NCBI GenBank assembly: GCA_963695835.1
Contig: CAVOHR010000001.1
Coordinates: 434,001 to 498,000 of the forward strand
From: VRUE01 sp963695835
Lineage (GTDB): Bacteria > Actinomycetota > Thermoleophilia > Solirubrobacterales > 70-9
Length of the DNA stretch: 64,000 nt
Reading direction: 5' to 3'
The notes beneath the pieces are model-generated. The model searched no databases and was not told the origin of the DNA. It saw only the letters and a program-made list of their open reading frames with translations. The position numbers and the translations under genes are program-made. This document shows, piece by piece, positions 24,785 through 35,931 of this stretch (position 1 is the first letter of the stretch; each line of letters starts with the position of its first letter).

Positions 24785-25606
24785 GTGTCTCCCGAACCCG
24801 GGACAGGGGCGCGCTTGGCGGGGCTGGGGCCGCTGGAGCGGCTGCGTGAAGCGCCTGCCCGCGCCGCCGTGCTCACCGACGTCGACGGGACGCTGGCGCC
24901 GATCGTCTCGCGGCCGGAGCAGGCCGCGGTGCCGGGCCGCGCGAGCGCGGCGCTGCGGCGGCTGAGCAAGCGCTACGGTCTGGTCGGCTGCGTCTCCGGG
25001 CGGCAGGCGGTGGAGGCGCGGCGCCTGGTCGGCGTCGAGGGCATCGCCTACGCCGGCAACCACGGGCTGGAGCTGCTGCTGCCGGGCGAGGCGGCGCCGC
25101 GGCTCGATCCCTCGCTGGAGGGGCGGGAGAACGGAGCCGCCGAGTTCGTCGCTGCACTGGACGCCGGCGCGCTGGCCGAGGCCGGCCTGCGGCTGGAGGA
25201 CAAGGGACCGATCCAGGCGCTGCACTGGCGCGGCGCCGGCGACGAGCGGACCGCCGAGGCACGTGCCCGCGAGGTCGCGGTCGAGGCGGGGCATGCCGGG
25301 CTGGAGGCGCGCTGGGGGCGCAAGGTGCTCGAGCTGCGCCCGGTCGGCGGTGGCGGCAAGGACGCGGCGGTGGCGGCACTGCTCGCCGCCGACGGAATCG
25401 ACGCCGCGGTCTACGCCGGCGACGACCGCACCGACCTCGACGCCTTCCGGCGGCTGCGGGAGCTGCGGGAGGAGGGCGAGCTGGAGGCGGCGTTCTGCGT
25501 CGGCATCGTCTCCGCGGAGGCGCCGCCGGAGCTGGCCGAGGAGTCCGACCTGCGGGTCGAGGGACCCGAGGGCTGGCTGGCGATGCTCGAGGCGCTGGCG
25601 GAGTAG
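24785..25606 (+). CDS. otsB: Trehalose-6-phosphate phosphatase
   Basis: 273 aa HAD-superfamily phosphatase converting trehalose 6-phosphate to trehalose, an osmo- and desiccation protectant. Motif 1 is DVDGTLAPI at 32-40, followed by SGR (motif 2 region) and the family signature GIAYAGNHGLEL. The K-rich GGKDAAVAALL and YAGDDRTDLDAFRRLREL form motifs 3 and 4. Start GTG 24785. The synthase OtsA is not in the window. The gene continues into a small membrane-protein gene 10 bp downstream. Confidence 0.92.
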   Translation: MSPEPGTGARLAGLGPLERLREAPARAAVLTDVDGTLAPIVSRPEQAAVPGRASAALRRLSKRYGLVGCVSGRQAVEARRLVGVEGIAYAGNHGLELLLPGEAAPRLDPSLEGRENGAAEFVAALDAGALAEAGLRLEDKGPIQALHWRGAGDERTAEARAREVAVEAGHAGLEARWGRKVLELRPVGGGGKDAAVAALLAADGIDAAVYAGDDRTDLDAFRRLRELREEGELEAAFCVGIVSAEAPPELAEESDLRVEGPEGWLAMLEALAE

Positions 25607-25616
25607 GGCGCCGGCG

Positions 25617-26132
25617 ATGCCCTACACGGATCTGCTGCGCATCACCGTCCTCCTGACCGGCGCCGAGGCGACCGCGCTGGGGGCGATCACGGCGATCGCC
25701 GCCGGGCGCGACGAAGACGGCGCCACCGTGCTGGTCGCCGCCGCCTGGTGGCTGATCTCGCTGATCCTCGGCCTCTACCTCGGCCGGCCCTCGCGCGCCG
25801 CCGACGGCGTCCGCGACGCGCTCGCCGGCGCCCGCACCGCCACCTCCCTGCCCGACGAGACCCCGGCCCGGATCGCCTTCGGCCGCCTCTGGCCGATAGC
25901 CCTGACCGCGATCGCCGCCGGCGTGCTCGGCGTCCTCTTCCCCGGCGTCGCCGCAATCGGCGCCGGCTACGCCCTGCTCGTCGCCCTGGCGATGCGAACC
26001 CGCGAGGCCGCCGTGCTCGGGATCGAGCAGCGCGACGGCGTCAAGTTCTACGTCGTCCCCAACTCCGCCCTGCGCCCGGTGGAACTGGTCCGCACCCCGG
26101 GCCTGCGCAGCGACCGGCTGCGCGCGCCGTGA
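25617..26132 (+). CDS. Small membrane protein downstream of otsB
   Basis: 171 aa with four predicted membrane helices (residues 6-28, 36-55, 93-112, 114-132), then a short hydrophilic tail EQRDGVKFYVVPNSALRPVELVRTPGL. The tail resembles the end of DUF-type actinobacterial membrane proteins, but I cannot name the family. ATG 25617 lies 10 bp after the otsB stop, so the two are probably co-transcribed. A hairpin follows immediately. Confidence 0.75.
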   Translation: MPYTDLLRITVLLTGAEATALGAITAIAAGRDEDGATVLVAAAWWLISLILGLYLGRPSRAADGVRDALAGARTATSLPDETPARIAFGRLWPIALTAIAAGVLGVLFPGVAAIGAGYALLVALAMRTREAAVLGIEQRDGVKFYVVPNSALRPVELVRTPGLRSDRLRAP

Positions 26133-26135
26133 AAA

Positions 26136-26165
26136 GCAGACGACCCGCCGAAACGGGCCGTCTGC
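26136..26165 (+). terminator. Hairpin after otsB operon
   Basis: Stem GCAGACG-A-CCCG / CGGG-C-CGTCTGC with a CCGAAA loop, 4 nt after the stop codon. No U-tract follows, so it is intrinsic-terminator-like only. Confidence 0.55.
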
Positions 26166-26183
26166 AAACCTAGAAAAGCCGGT

Positions 26184-26208
26184 GGACGCCGGTTACTTCC
26201 AGTCTCGC
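26184..26208 (+). repeat. Inverted partial copy of tRNA-like sequence
   Basis: GGACGCCGG and CTTCCAGTCTCGC on the plus strand match the D-arm and anticodon 5' side of the minus-strand tRNA-like sequence at 26260-26281 (there GGACGTCGG and CTTCCAGTCTCGC, spacing 3 nt shorter). The two stretches could also pair into a long hairpin. Confidence 0.6.
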
Positions 26209-26222
26209 GTTGCCGAGTATAG

Positions 26223-26294
26223 CGCCCCCGGAGGGAATCGAACCCTCTCTTTTCCAGTTGCGAGACTGGAAGCCGACGTCCATCGGCGGGGGCG
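26223..26294 (-). tRNA. tRNA-like sequence, possibly degenerate
   Basis: 72 nt on the minus strand fold as a cloverleaf: acceptor CGCCCCCG / CGGGGGCG (8 bp possible), D-arm GCCG-8 nt with GG-CGGC, anticodon arm TTCCAG-TCTCGCAA-CTGGAA, T-arm GAGGG-TTCGATT-CCCTC. The T-loop is canonical. Irregularities: no unpaired bases between acceptor and D-stem unless the acceptor is shortened, and an 8-nt anticodon loop. If the loop is read CTCGCAA the anticodon would be CGC (Ala). No long variable arm is present, and CCA is not encoded. It is either an unusual tRNA, a decayed one, or a tRNA-derived repeat. Confidence 0.45.
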
Positions 26295-26333
26295 ACCGCC
26301 GCTCTCGCGGCAGTCCGAAGGCTACGCTGATTG

Positions 26334-26368
26334 CAGACATATGTCTGTGACAAAAGTGAAACTTTTGT
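26334..26368. terminator. Hairpins downstream of polX
   Basis: A perfect dyad CAGACATATGTCTG (26334-26347) and a hairpin ACAAAAGT-GAA-ACTTTTGT (26350-26368) lie 16 bp beyond the polX stop on its minus strand. The second resembles an intrinsic terminator; the first could be an operator. Confidence 0.45.
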
Positions 26369-26383
26369 GCAACAACTTGCCGG

Positions 26384-28114
26384 TTACGCAAGCAACCGCT
26401 TGAACTCGCGCCAGCCGCGGGCGTTGGCCACGTCGGGGGCGGTCAGCCAGGCGCGGCGGGCGGTGGCCACCGCGTAGGCCATGTTGCCGAGGGTGTCGAC
26501 GCCGTGGGCGTCGGTGTCGAGGACGATCGTGACGCCGGCTTCGGAGGCGAGGCGGGCGTGGTGCTCGTTGAGGTCGCGGCGGTCGGGGTTGCCGTTGATC
26601 TCCAGCATCGTGCCGGTGCGAGCCGCGGCCTCGACCACCGCCTCGATGTCGACTCCGTAGGGCTCGCGGCGGCCGATCAGGCGTCCGGTGAGGTGGCCGA
26701 TGCAGTCGACGCTCGGGTTCTCGATCGCGGTCAGGACGCGCTCGGTCATCGCTGCTTCGGAGATCGCGAAGGAGGTGTGGACGCTGGCGACGATCCAGTC
26801 GAGCGCCTCGACCAGGTCGTCCGGGTAGTCGAGCCCGCCGTCGAGGCCGATGTTGACCTCCGAGCCGGCGAGCAGGCGGAGGCCGCGTTTACCCCTGTTC
26901 CACTCGCGAATCTCGTCGATCCGCTGCCAGAGCCGCTCGGCGGTGACGTGGTCGCCGAAGCCGTGGCTGGCCGAGTGGTCGGTGATCGCCAGGTAGGCGT
27001 AGCCACGCTTGCGGGCTGCCGCCGCCATCTCCTCCAGCGTGTTGCGGCCGTCGGAGAGGGTGGTGTGGGAGTGGAGGTCGCCGCGGATGTCATCGAGCGA
27101 GACGAGGTCCGGCAGCGCGCCCTCGCGGGCCGCCTTCAGCTCGCCGCGGCCCTCGCGCAGCTCCGGCTCGATGTAGGCGTAGCCGAGCCGCTCGTAGACC
27201 TCGGCCTCGCTCTCGCAGAGGGTGACCTCGCCGCTCTCGGTCTCGGTGATGCCGTGCTCGGAGACGGAGAGGCCGCGCTTGACCGCGTCCTCGCGCAGCT
27301 GCACGTTGTGGGCCTGGGAGCCGGTGAAGTGCTGGAGCAGGTTGCCGAAGGCCTGCGGCGGGACGATCCGCAGGTCGACCCCGATCCCGTTGTGGGTCTG
27401 GGCGCGGAGGCCGTTCGGACCCGGGTTGCCGGCGGCGGCGATCAGCTCGTGGCCGGCGAGGTAGGTGGCCAGCTCGGTCGGCTCCTCCGCGGTCGCGATC
27501 AGGTCGATGTCCTTGCAGGTCTCGGCCCAGCGCCGCACCGAGCCGGCGACCTCGACCCGGTCGGAGGCCGGGTGCTCGCGCAGGGCTGCCGCGAGATTCT
27601 CGGCGGTCGGCCGCACCGCCGAGAGCAGCAGCCGCCCCGGGCCCTCCCCCGGCTCGCCGAGCCGCTCCAGCGCCGCCAGGATGTTGTCCTCGGCTTTCGG
27701 TCCGAGGCCCTTGACGTCGCGCACCCGTTCCGTCTCGGCCGCCGCCTTCAGGTCCTCCAGCGAGGCGACTCCGAGCTCGTCGAAGAGGTGCCTGGCGGTT
27801 CTGGCGCCGACGCCGGGCACCCGCGTCACCTCGACCAGGGTCGGCGGGAACTTCGCCTTCAGCTTGACCGCCGCCGGGATCTCGCCGCTCTCGATCAGGG
27901 CGTCGATCTTCTCCGCCAGCGTCTTGCCGACCCCGGGGATCTCGGTCGCGCGCCCCTCCGCCGCCAGCTCGGCGACCGAGACCGGGCTTTCGCGGATCGC
28001 CTTGGCGGCGGTCGAGTAGGCGAGCACCCTGTACTTGACGGCGCCGTCGAGCTCGTAGAGGATTCCCAGCTCTTCCAGCGCCGCGGCGATCTCGGCGTTG
28101 GTCACGTCCGGCAA
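26384..28114 (-). CDS. polX: DNA polymerase/3'-5' exonuclease PolX
   Basis: 576 aa, the normal length of bacterial X-family polymerases active in base-excision and gap repair. Helix-hairpin-helix DNA-binding motifs: IPGVGKTLAEKI (near 60) and VPGVGARTARHLF (near 100). The polymerase palm has the VAGSVRRWAETCKDIDLI motif (GS...DxD) and GVDLRIV. The C-terminal PHP nuclease starts RGDLHSHTTLSDGRNTLEEM, with later ITDHS, GSEVNI, VASVHTSF, EINGNPDRRD and TDAHG metal ligands. Start ATG 28114, divergent from trxA across 89 bp. Confidence 0.95.
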   Translation of the reverse strand: MPDVTNAEIAAALEELGILYELDGAVKYRVLAYSTAAKAIRESPVSVAELAAEGRATEIPGVGKTLAEKIDALIESGEIPAAVKLKAKFPPTLVEVTRVPGVGARTARHLFDELGVASLEDLKAAAETERVRDVKGLGPKAEDNILAALERLGEPGEGPGRLLLSAVRPTAENLAAALREHPASDRVEVAGSVRRWAETCKDIDLIATAEEPTELATYLAGHELIAAAGNPGPNGLRAQTHNGIGVDLRIVPPQAFGNLLQHFTGSQAHNVQLREDAVKRGLSVSEHGITETESGEVTLCESEAEVYERLGYAYIEPELREGRGELKAAREGALPDLVSLDDIRGDLHSHTTLSDGRNTLEEMAAAARKRGYAYLAITDHSASHGFGDHVTAERLWQRIDEIREWNRGKRGLRLLAGSEVNIGLDGGLDYPDDLVEALDWIVASVHTSFAISEAAMTERVLTAIENPSVDCIGHLTGRLIGRREPYGVDIEAVVEAAARTGTMLEINGNPDRRDLNEHHARLASEAGVTIVLDTDAHGVDTLGNMAYAVATARRAWLTAPDVANARGWREFKRLLA

Positions 28115-28149
28115 GCTAGACGATCGACGCCGTCCCGCAGGCCCCTCGC

Positions 28150-28167
28150 TATACTTTCTGAAGTATT
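28150..28167 (+). promoter_or_regulatory. Possible trxA promoter and dyad
   Basis: TATACT at 28151-28156 fits a -10 hexamer, about 50 nt before the trxA start. It overlaps an ATACTT-TCTG-AAGTAT dyad that could bind a regulator. No clear -35 is visible. Confidence 0.3.
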
Positions 28168-28203
28168 GAGAGCTGAACCTCGACTCTTGGGAGACAGATA
28201 CCA

Positions 28204-28530
28204 GTGACCGGCAAGCTCAGCGACGTCACCGACGCGACCTTCAAATCCGACGTGCTGGAGGCCGATGGCCCAGTCCTCGTCGACTTCTGGGCACCCTGGT
28301 GCGGCCCCTGCCGCGTCGTCCACCCCGTGCTCGAGGAGATCGACGCCGAGCGGGAGGACCTGAAGATCGTCAGCCTCAACGTCGACGAGAACCAGCAGAC
28401 GGCGGCTCAGTACGAAGTCCTCTCGATCCCCACCCTGCTCCTCTTCAAGGACGGGGCGATCGCCAAGAAAGTCGTCGGGGCGATGCCGAAGCGGCGCCTC
28501 GAGGCCGAGCTGGAGCCGGCGCTCGCCTAG
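28204..28530 (+). CDS. trxA: Thioredoxin
   Basis: 108 aa cytoplasmic dithiol oxidoreductase of normal length. Active site WCGPC at residues 32-36 in VLVDFWAPWCGPCRVVHPVLEEI; cis-proline in the SIPTLLLFKDG motif near 75. Start GTG 28204, with GGGAGA upstream. The tautomerase gene follows after 31 bp on the same strand. Confidence 0.95.
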   Translation: MTGKLSDVTDATFKSDVLEADGPVLVDFWAPWCGPCRVVHPVLEEIDAEREDLKIVSLNVDENQQTAAQYEVLSIPTLLLFKDGAIAKKVVGAMPKRRLEAELEPALA

Positions 28531-28561
28531 CGGGCCGCTCCGCGTCCCCGGCACCGAGCCG

Positions 28562-28753
28562 ATGCCGTTCGTCCACATCCACTGGTTCGAGGGTCGTAGC
28601 GACGAGCAGAAGGCCGAGATCGCGAAGCGGATCGAAGCGGCGCTGGTCGAGGTGGCCGGCGCCGCCCCCGAGCACTGCTGGGTGAAGTTCTCCGACTCGC
28701 CGAAGACCGACTTCATCATCGGCAAGGCCGCGGCCGAGTCCGAGTCCGAGTAG
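28562..28753 (+). CDS. 4-oxalocrotonate tautomerase family protein
   Basis: 63 aa, typical of the small tautomerase subfamily that uses the N-terminal proline as general base (Pro1 after Met removal: MPFVHIHWFEGRSDEQKAEIAKRIEAALVEVAG). The VKFSDSPKTDFIIGK segment forms the second strand. Acts as a homohexamer in characterised relatives. The substrate is unknown. The stop codon abuts a P2 palindrome. Confidence 0.88.
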   Translation: MPFVHIHWFEGRSDEQKAEIAKRIEAALVEVAGAAPEHCWVKFSDSPKTDFIIGKAAAESESE

Positions 28754-28754
28754 A

Positions 28755-28785
28755 CGTGCCCGGAGTTGACCGCCAGTATGGGTGG

Positions 28786-28800
<15 letters not shown>
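28755..28800. repeat. P2-family palindrome, bidirectional gene end
   Basis: Arms CGTGCCCGG-AGTTGACC / GGTCAACC-CCGGGCACG around GCCAGTATGGGT. It sits between the converging tautomerase and ileS genes; the ileS stop codon (28786-28788) lies inside the right arm, so the palindrome encodes the last ileS residues. Confidence 0.8.
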
Positions 28801-32074
<3,274 letters not shown>

Positions 32075-32111
32075 GGCCGCTGATTCTAGGAGCGGGTACG
32101 CTGCCGACCGC

Positions 32112-32987
32112 ATGCCCGTCTTCGACCTGAACGGAAAGGTGGCGCTGGTGACCGGCGCCGCGCGCGGGATCGGCTTCGAGACCGCCCGTCAGATCCACAT
32201 GCGCGGCGGCTCGGTCGCCGTGGTCGACCTCGACCCCGAGCAGGCCGGCGAGGCGGCCGAGCGGATCGGCCCGCGGGCGCTCGGGATCGGCGCCGACGTC
32301 ACCGACCAGGCGGCGATCATGCGCGCCGTCGCCGAGACCGTCGAGCGCTTCGGCGGCCTCGACGTCGTCGTCGCCAACGCCGGCATCGCCCAGCCGAACG
32401 TGGCAACCGCGCGGGGGATCGGCGCCGAGGAGTGGGAGCGCGTCTTCGAGGTCGACATGATCGGCGTCTGGCGCACGGTGCGCGCGGCGCTGCCCCAGAT
32501 CGTCGCGCGCCGCGGCCACGTCGTCGTCACCTCCTCCGTCTACGCCTTCGTCAACGGCGTCCTCAACAGCCCCTACGCGGTCGCCAAGTCCGGGGTCGAG
32601 TCGCTGGGCCGCTCGCTGCGGGCCGAGCTGATGCCGCTCGGCGCCAGCGCCGGCGTCGCCTACTTCGGCTGGGTCGACACCAAGCTGGTCCAGGACGCCT
32701 TCGAGCGGCCCCACTCCAACCGCATGCAGGAAAACCTGCCGGGCTTCCTCAGCAAGCGGATCGAGCCGGACGAGGCCGGCGCCGCGGTCGTCCGCGGGAT
32801 CGAGGAACGCACACCGCGGATCTTCGCGCCGAAGTGGTGGCGCTACGTCTCCGCCCTGCGCGGCATCCTCAACCCGCTGCTCGACCGCCGCTTCGAACGC
32901 GACCGGACGATGATCGAGACGATCCGCGAGGTCGAGTCGGCCGCCGACGAGCAGGGCGCGACTGCGGTCGCGGCCGTTCGCGATTGA
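32112..32987 (+). CDS. Short-chain dehydrogenase/reductase
   Basis: 291 aa classical SDR. NAD(P) motif TGAARGIG at residues 14-21; the D in VVDLD at the end of beta-2 favours NAD(H). NAG in VVVANAGIA, catalytic S in VVVTSSVYAF, and YAVAK for the Tyr/Lys pair. The start, ATG 32112, is 37 bp from the divergent ileS start. The C-terminal part (RIFAPKWWRYVSALRGILNPLLDRRF) is seen in SDRs acting on large hydrophobic substrates. The substrate is unknown. Stop codon at the edge of a hairpin. Confidence 0.88.
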   Translation: MPVFDLNGKVALVTGAARGIGFETARQIHMRGGSVAVVDLDPEQAGEAAERIGPRALGIGADVTDQAAIMRAVAETVERFGGLDVVVANAGIAQPNVATARGIGAEEWERVFEVDMIGVWRTVRAALPQIVARRGHVVVTSSVYAFVNGVLNSPYAVAKSGVESLGRSLRAELMPLGASAGVAYFGWVDTKLVQDAFERPHSNRMQENLPGFLSKRIEPDEAGAAVVRGIEERTPRIFAPKWWRYVSALRGILNPLLDRRFERDRTMIETIREVESAADEQGATAVAAVRD

Positions 32988-33021
32988 AGCTTTTGGGGGT
33001 CCATGGACCCCCAGATGCTTC
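32986..33021. terminator. Bidirectional hairpin between convergent genes
   Basis: GAAGC ... TTGGGGGTCCATGGACCCCCA ... GCTTC: a strong stem with a self-complementary centre, between the SDR stop and the stop of the minus-strand oxidoreductase. No long T-run on either side. Confidence 0.55.
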
Positions 33022-33024
33022 ATT

Positions 33025-35919
33025 TCACCGCGTCAGTCGCTCTAAGAGGAAGACGAAGGACTCGTAGGGCTCACCGGTGGCGCGGCTGAGGCCGATCTCG
33101 CAGGTGCGGTTGCTGGAGAGGTGGGCGTCGAAGCTGCGCGGCCGGCGAGCTCCTCGGCCTGGGGACGGGTCGCCGCCGCGGTCAGCTCGGGGTGGGAGAA
33201 GCCGCGGTCGCCGGCGAAGCCGCAGCAGGTCGCCGAGGGGGCGACGAAGACGTCGTCGGCGAGGGCGTCGGCGAGCCGGCGCAGTCGCGGCACGAGGCCG
33301 AGGTGGCGGGTGGCGCAGGTCGGGTGGACGGTCGCCGAGGCCGACCTTGCCGGTCACCTCGAGCTGCGGCAGCAGCCGGTCGTGCGCCCAGGCGACCGAG
33401 TCGAGGACCTGCAGCGCCGCGAGCCGCTCCGCGTTCTCCTCGCTGAGCGTCCCCTCGCCCGGCACGGCGACCGCGTGAGTGCAGGAGGCGGCGTCGATCA
33501 CCACCGGCAGCTCGCCCTCGCCGCTCCAGCGCCACAGCCGCGCGACCATCTCGTTCGCCTTGTGGCGGTGGGCGGGACCGAAGCCCTTCGAGCTCCAGGG
33601 CAGCCCGCAGCAGCTCCCGGCGACCTCTTCCGGGATCCAGACCGGCAGGCCCGCGCGGCGCGAGACCTCGACCAGGGCGGCGGCCAGGCTCGCTGGTTCC
33701 GCCTCGTCACGGCGCGATGCGGTCGACCGCTCGGCACCGGCCCCGAGCGGGGCATCGACCCCGTTACCCCGCCGGCCGGCGCCGGCCGCAGCCCGTCCGA
33801 AGATCCGGTTGGTGCAGGAGGGGAAGTAGACCGCCGCGGCGCTCTCCCGAGCGGTGGCCGGCGGCCGCGCCGGCGCCGGGCCGGGCAGGCCCTTGCCGCG
33901 CTTCGTCCGGCGCGCGACCGGGCCGCCGCCGCGAAGCGCCGCGCGCGAGGCCCTCTCGACCGCGCCCCAGCGCTTCGCCGCCGCCAGCGCCAGGCGCTCG
34001 GCCCGCTCGCCGTGGCGCTCGCCGCGCAGCTCCTTGACCAGCTCGCCGGTGTCGATCCCGAGCGGGCAGGCGAGCCGGCAGGAGCCGTCGGCGGCGCAGG
34101 TGTCGAGCCCGTCGTAGGCGTACTCCTCGAGCAGCGCCCGCCGCAGCGGCGAGCCCTCGGGCTGGCGGGCGATCTCGCGCCGCAGGACGATCCGCTGCCG
34201 CGGCGTCGTCGTCAGGTCGCGGCTCGGGCAGACCGGCTCGCAGAAGCCGCACTCGACGCAGGCGGTGACCGACTCCTCGATCTCCGGCGTCGTTTTCAGG
34301 TTGCGCAGGTGGGCGCCGGGGTCGCGGTTGAGGACGACGCCGGGGGCGAGCACGCCGTCGGGGTCGGCGAGCCGCTTCACCCGCCACATCAGCTCGGTCG
34401 CCTTCTCCCCCCACTCGCGCTCGACGTACGGGGCCATGTTGATCCCGGTCCCGTGCTCGGCCTTGAGCGAGCCGTCGTACTTGTCGACGACCAGCTCGAC
34501 CAGCTTCGACATGAACGCCTCGTAGCGGTCGAGGTCCTCCTGCTTGGCGAAGTCGGGCGTCAGCATGAAGTGCAGGTTGCCGGCCGAGGCGTGGCCGGCG
34601 ACGCCGGGCAGGAAGCCGTGCTCGCCGAGCAGCGCCTGCAGGTCGCGGGCGCCCTCGGCGATCCGCTCCGGCGGCACGCAGACGTCCTCGACGATCAGCG
34701 CGGTCCCCGGCAGGCGCAGGCGGCCGACCAGCCCGTGCAGACCCTCGCGCACCCGCCAGGCCAGCTCGATCTGCTCGGCGTCGCGGGTGAAGTCGATCGG
34801 GCGGATCGTCTCGTGGCCGGCGAGGATCTCGCCGGCGCTGGCGACGTAGGAGTCCAGCTCGCCGTCGCCGGCGGCGCCGAACTCGACCAGCAGCACCGCC
34901 GACTCCGGCGGCAGCTCCTTCCACTCCTCGGGCGCGCCGGGCATGTTCCAGGCGGCGGTGATCAGCGCCGGGGCGACCATCAGCTCGACCGCGCTGGCGC
35001 CGCAGCCGACCAGGTCGCGGACCGGCGCGATCGCCTCCTCGACGCCGGGGAAGTGGACCCAGGCGGTGGTCGTGCTGCCCGGCAGCGGCACGGTCTCGAA
35101 GACCGCCTCGGCGACGAAGCCGAGCGTGCCCTCGGAGCCGACCAGCAGGCGGCGGAAGATCTCCAGCGGCTCGTCGGCGTCGAGGAAGGCGCAGAGCCGG
35201 TAGCCGGTCGTGTTCTTGATCGCGAACTTGCGGCGGACGCGCTCGCTCAGCTCGGCGTCGGCGCGGATCTCGTCGCGGATCTCCGCCAGGCCGGCGGCCA
35301 GCTCGGGCTCCTCGGCGGCGAAGCGCTCGGCGGCGCCCGCGGCGGCGCTGTCGATCGTCGTCCCGGAGGGCAGGACGAAGGTCAGCGAGCGCACGGTCGA
35401 GTAGGAGTCGCGGACGACGCCGCAGCGCATCCCGCCCGAGTTGTTGGCGATCACCCCGCCGACGGTGGCGATGTCGGTGCTGGCCGGATCGGGGCCGAGC
35501 TTGCGCCCGTGCGGGGCGAGGACGCGGTTGGCGTGGCCGAGCACGGTGCCCGGCTTGATCCGGGCGCGCGTGCCGCCGTCCTCGACCGCGACGCCGCCGA
35601 AGTGGCGCCGCACGTCGACCAGGATGCCGTCGCTCTGTCCCTGGCCGTTGAGGCTGGTACCGCCCGCGCGGAAGACGACCGGGACGTCGTCGGCGCGGCC
35701 GTAGGCGAGGACCTTGGCGACATCGCCGGCGTCACGGGCCATCACCACCGCCCGCGGCAGCAGCCGGTAGGGGCTGGCGTCGGAGGCGTAGCGGACGATG
35801 TCGCTCGCCCGGCCGAGCACCCGGTCGGCGCCGAGCAGCGCCTCCAGCTCGGCCCGCAGCGGCCGGGGGGTCCCTGCCGCGAGCGAATCGGGGGCGCGGT
35901 CGGGGGCGGCGGCGGTCAT
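33025..35919 (-). CDS. FAD-linked and Fe-S (D-2-hydroxyacid/lactate) dehydrogenase, two apparent frameshifts
   Basis: 964 codons. N-terminal VAO-type FAD domain (FRAGGTSLNGQGQSDGILVD, GGVIANNSGGMRCG), FAD-oxidase C-domain (HASAGNLHFMLTPDF, KAEHGTGINMAPYVE), then two 4Fe-4S clusters (CVECGFCEPVCP and CAADGSCRLACP) and a CCG domain (SCCGLPWSSKGF). This is the fused GlcD/GlpC-like architecture of soluble D-lactate or D-2-hydroxyglutarate dehydrogenases. Between about 33138 and 33330 the expected HPTCATRHLGLVPRL ... SATCCGFAGDRGFSH is in another frame: one extra base near 33330 and one missing near 33138. The paired shifts destroy the second CCG motif in the formal frame, pointing to sequence errors or decay. 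Confidence 0.88.
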   Translation of the reverse strand: MTAAAPDRAPDSLAAGTPRPLRAELEALLGADRVLGRASDIVRYASDASPYRLLPRAVVMARDAGDVAKVLAYGRADDVPVVFRAGGTSLNGQGQSDGILVDVRRHFGGVAVEDGGTRARIKPGTVLGHANRVLAPHGRKLGPDPASTDIATVGGVIANNSGGMRCGVVRDSYSTVRSLTFVLPSGTTIDSAAAGAAERFAAEEPELAAGLAEIRDEIRADAELSERVRRKFAIKNTTGYRLCAFLDADEPLEIFRRLLVGSEGTLGFVAEAVFETVPLPGSTTTAWVHFPGVEEAIAPVRDLVGCGASAVELMVAPALITAAWNMPGAPEEWKELPPESAVLLVEFGAAGDGELDSYVASAGEILAGHETIRPIDFTRDAEQIELAWRVREGLHGLVGRLRLPGTALIVEDVCVPPERIAEGARDLQALLGEHGFLPGVAGHASAGNLHFMLTPDFAKQEDLDRYEAFMSKLVELVVDKYDGSLKAEHGTGINMAPYVEREWGEKATELMWRVKRLADPDGVLAPGVVLNRDPGAHLRNLKTTPEIEESVTACVECGFCEPVCPSRDLTTTPRQRIVLRREIARQPEGSPLRRALLEEYAYDGLDTCAADGSCRLACPLGIDTGELVKELRGERHGERAERLALAAAKRWGAVERASRAALRGGGPVARRTKRGKGLPGPAPARPPATARESAAAVYFPSCTNRIFGRAAAGAGRRGNGVDAPLGAGAERSTASRRDEAEPASLAAALVEVSRRAGLPVWIPEEVAGSCCGLPWSSKGFGPAHRHKANEMVARLWRWSGEGELPVVIDAASCTHAVAVPGEGTLSEENAERLAALQVLDSVAWAHDRLLPQLEVTGKVGLGDRPPDLRHPPPRPRAATAPARRRPRRRRLRRPLGDLLRLRRRPRLLPPRADRGGDPSPGRGARRPRSFDAHLSSNRTCEIGLSRATGEPYESFVFLLERLTR

Positions 35920-35931
35920 CGACTCTGGAAC

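Noticed and set aside
26223..26294. Selenocysteine tRNA, because of a possible 8-bp acceptor stem
   Set aside because: No long variable arm and no UCA anticodon.
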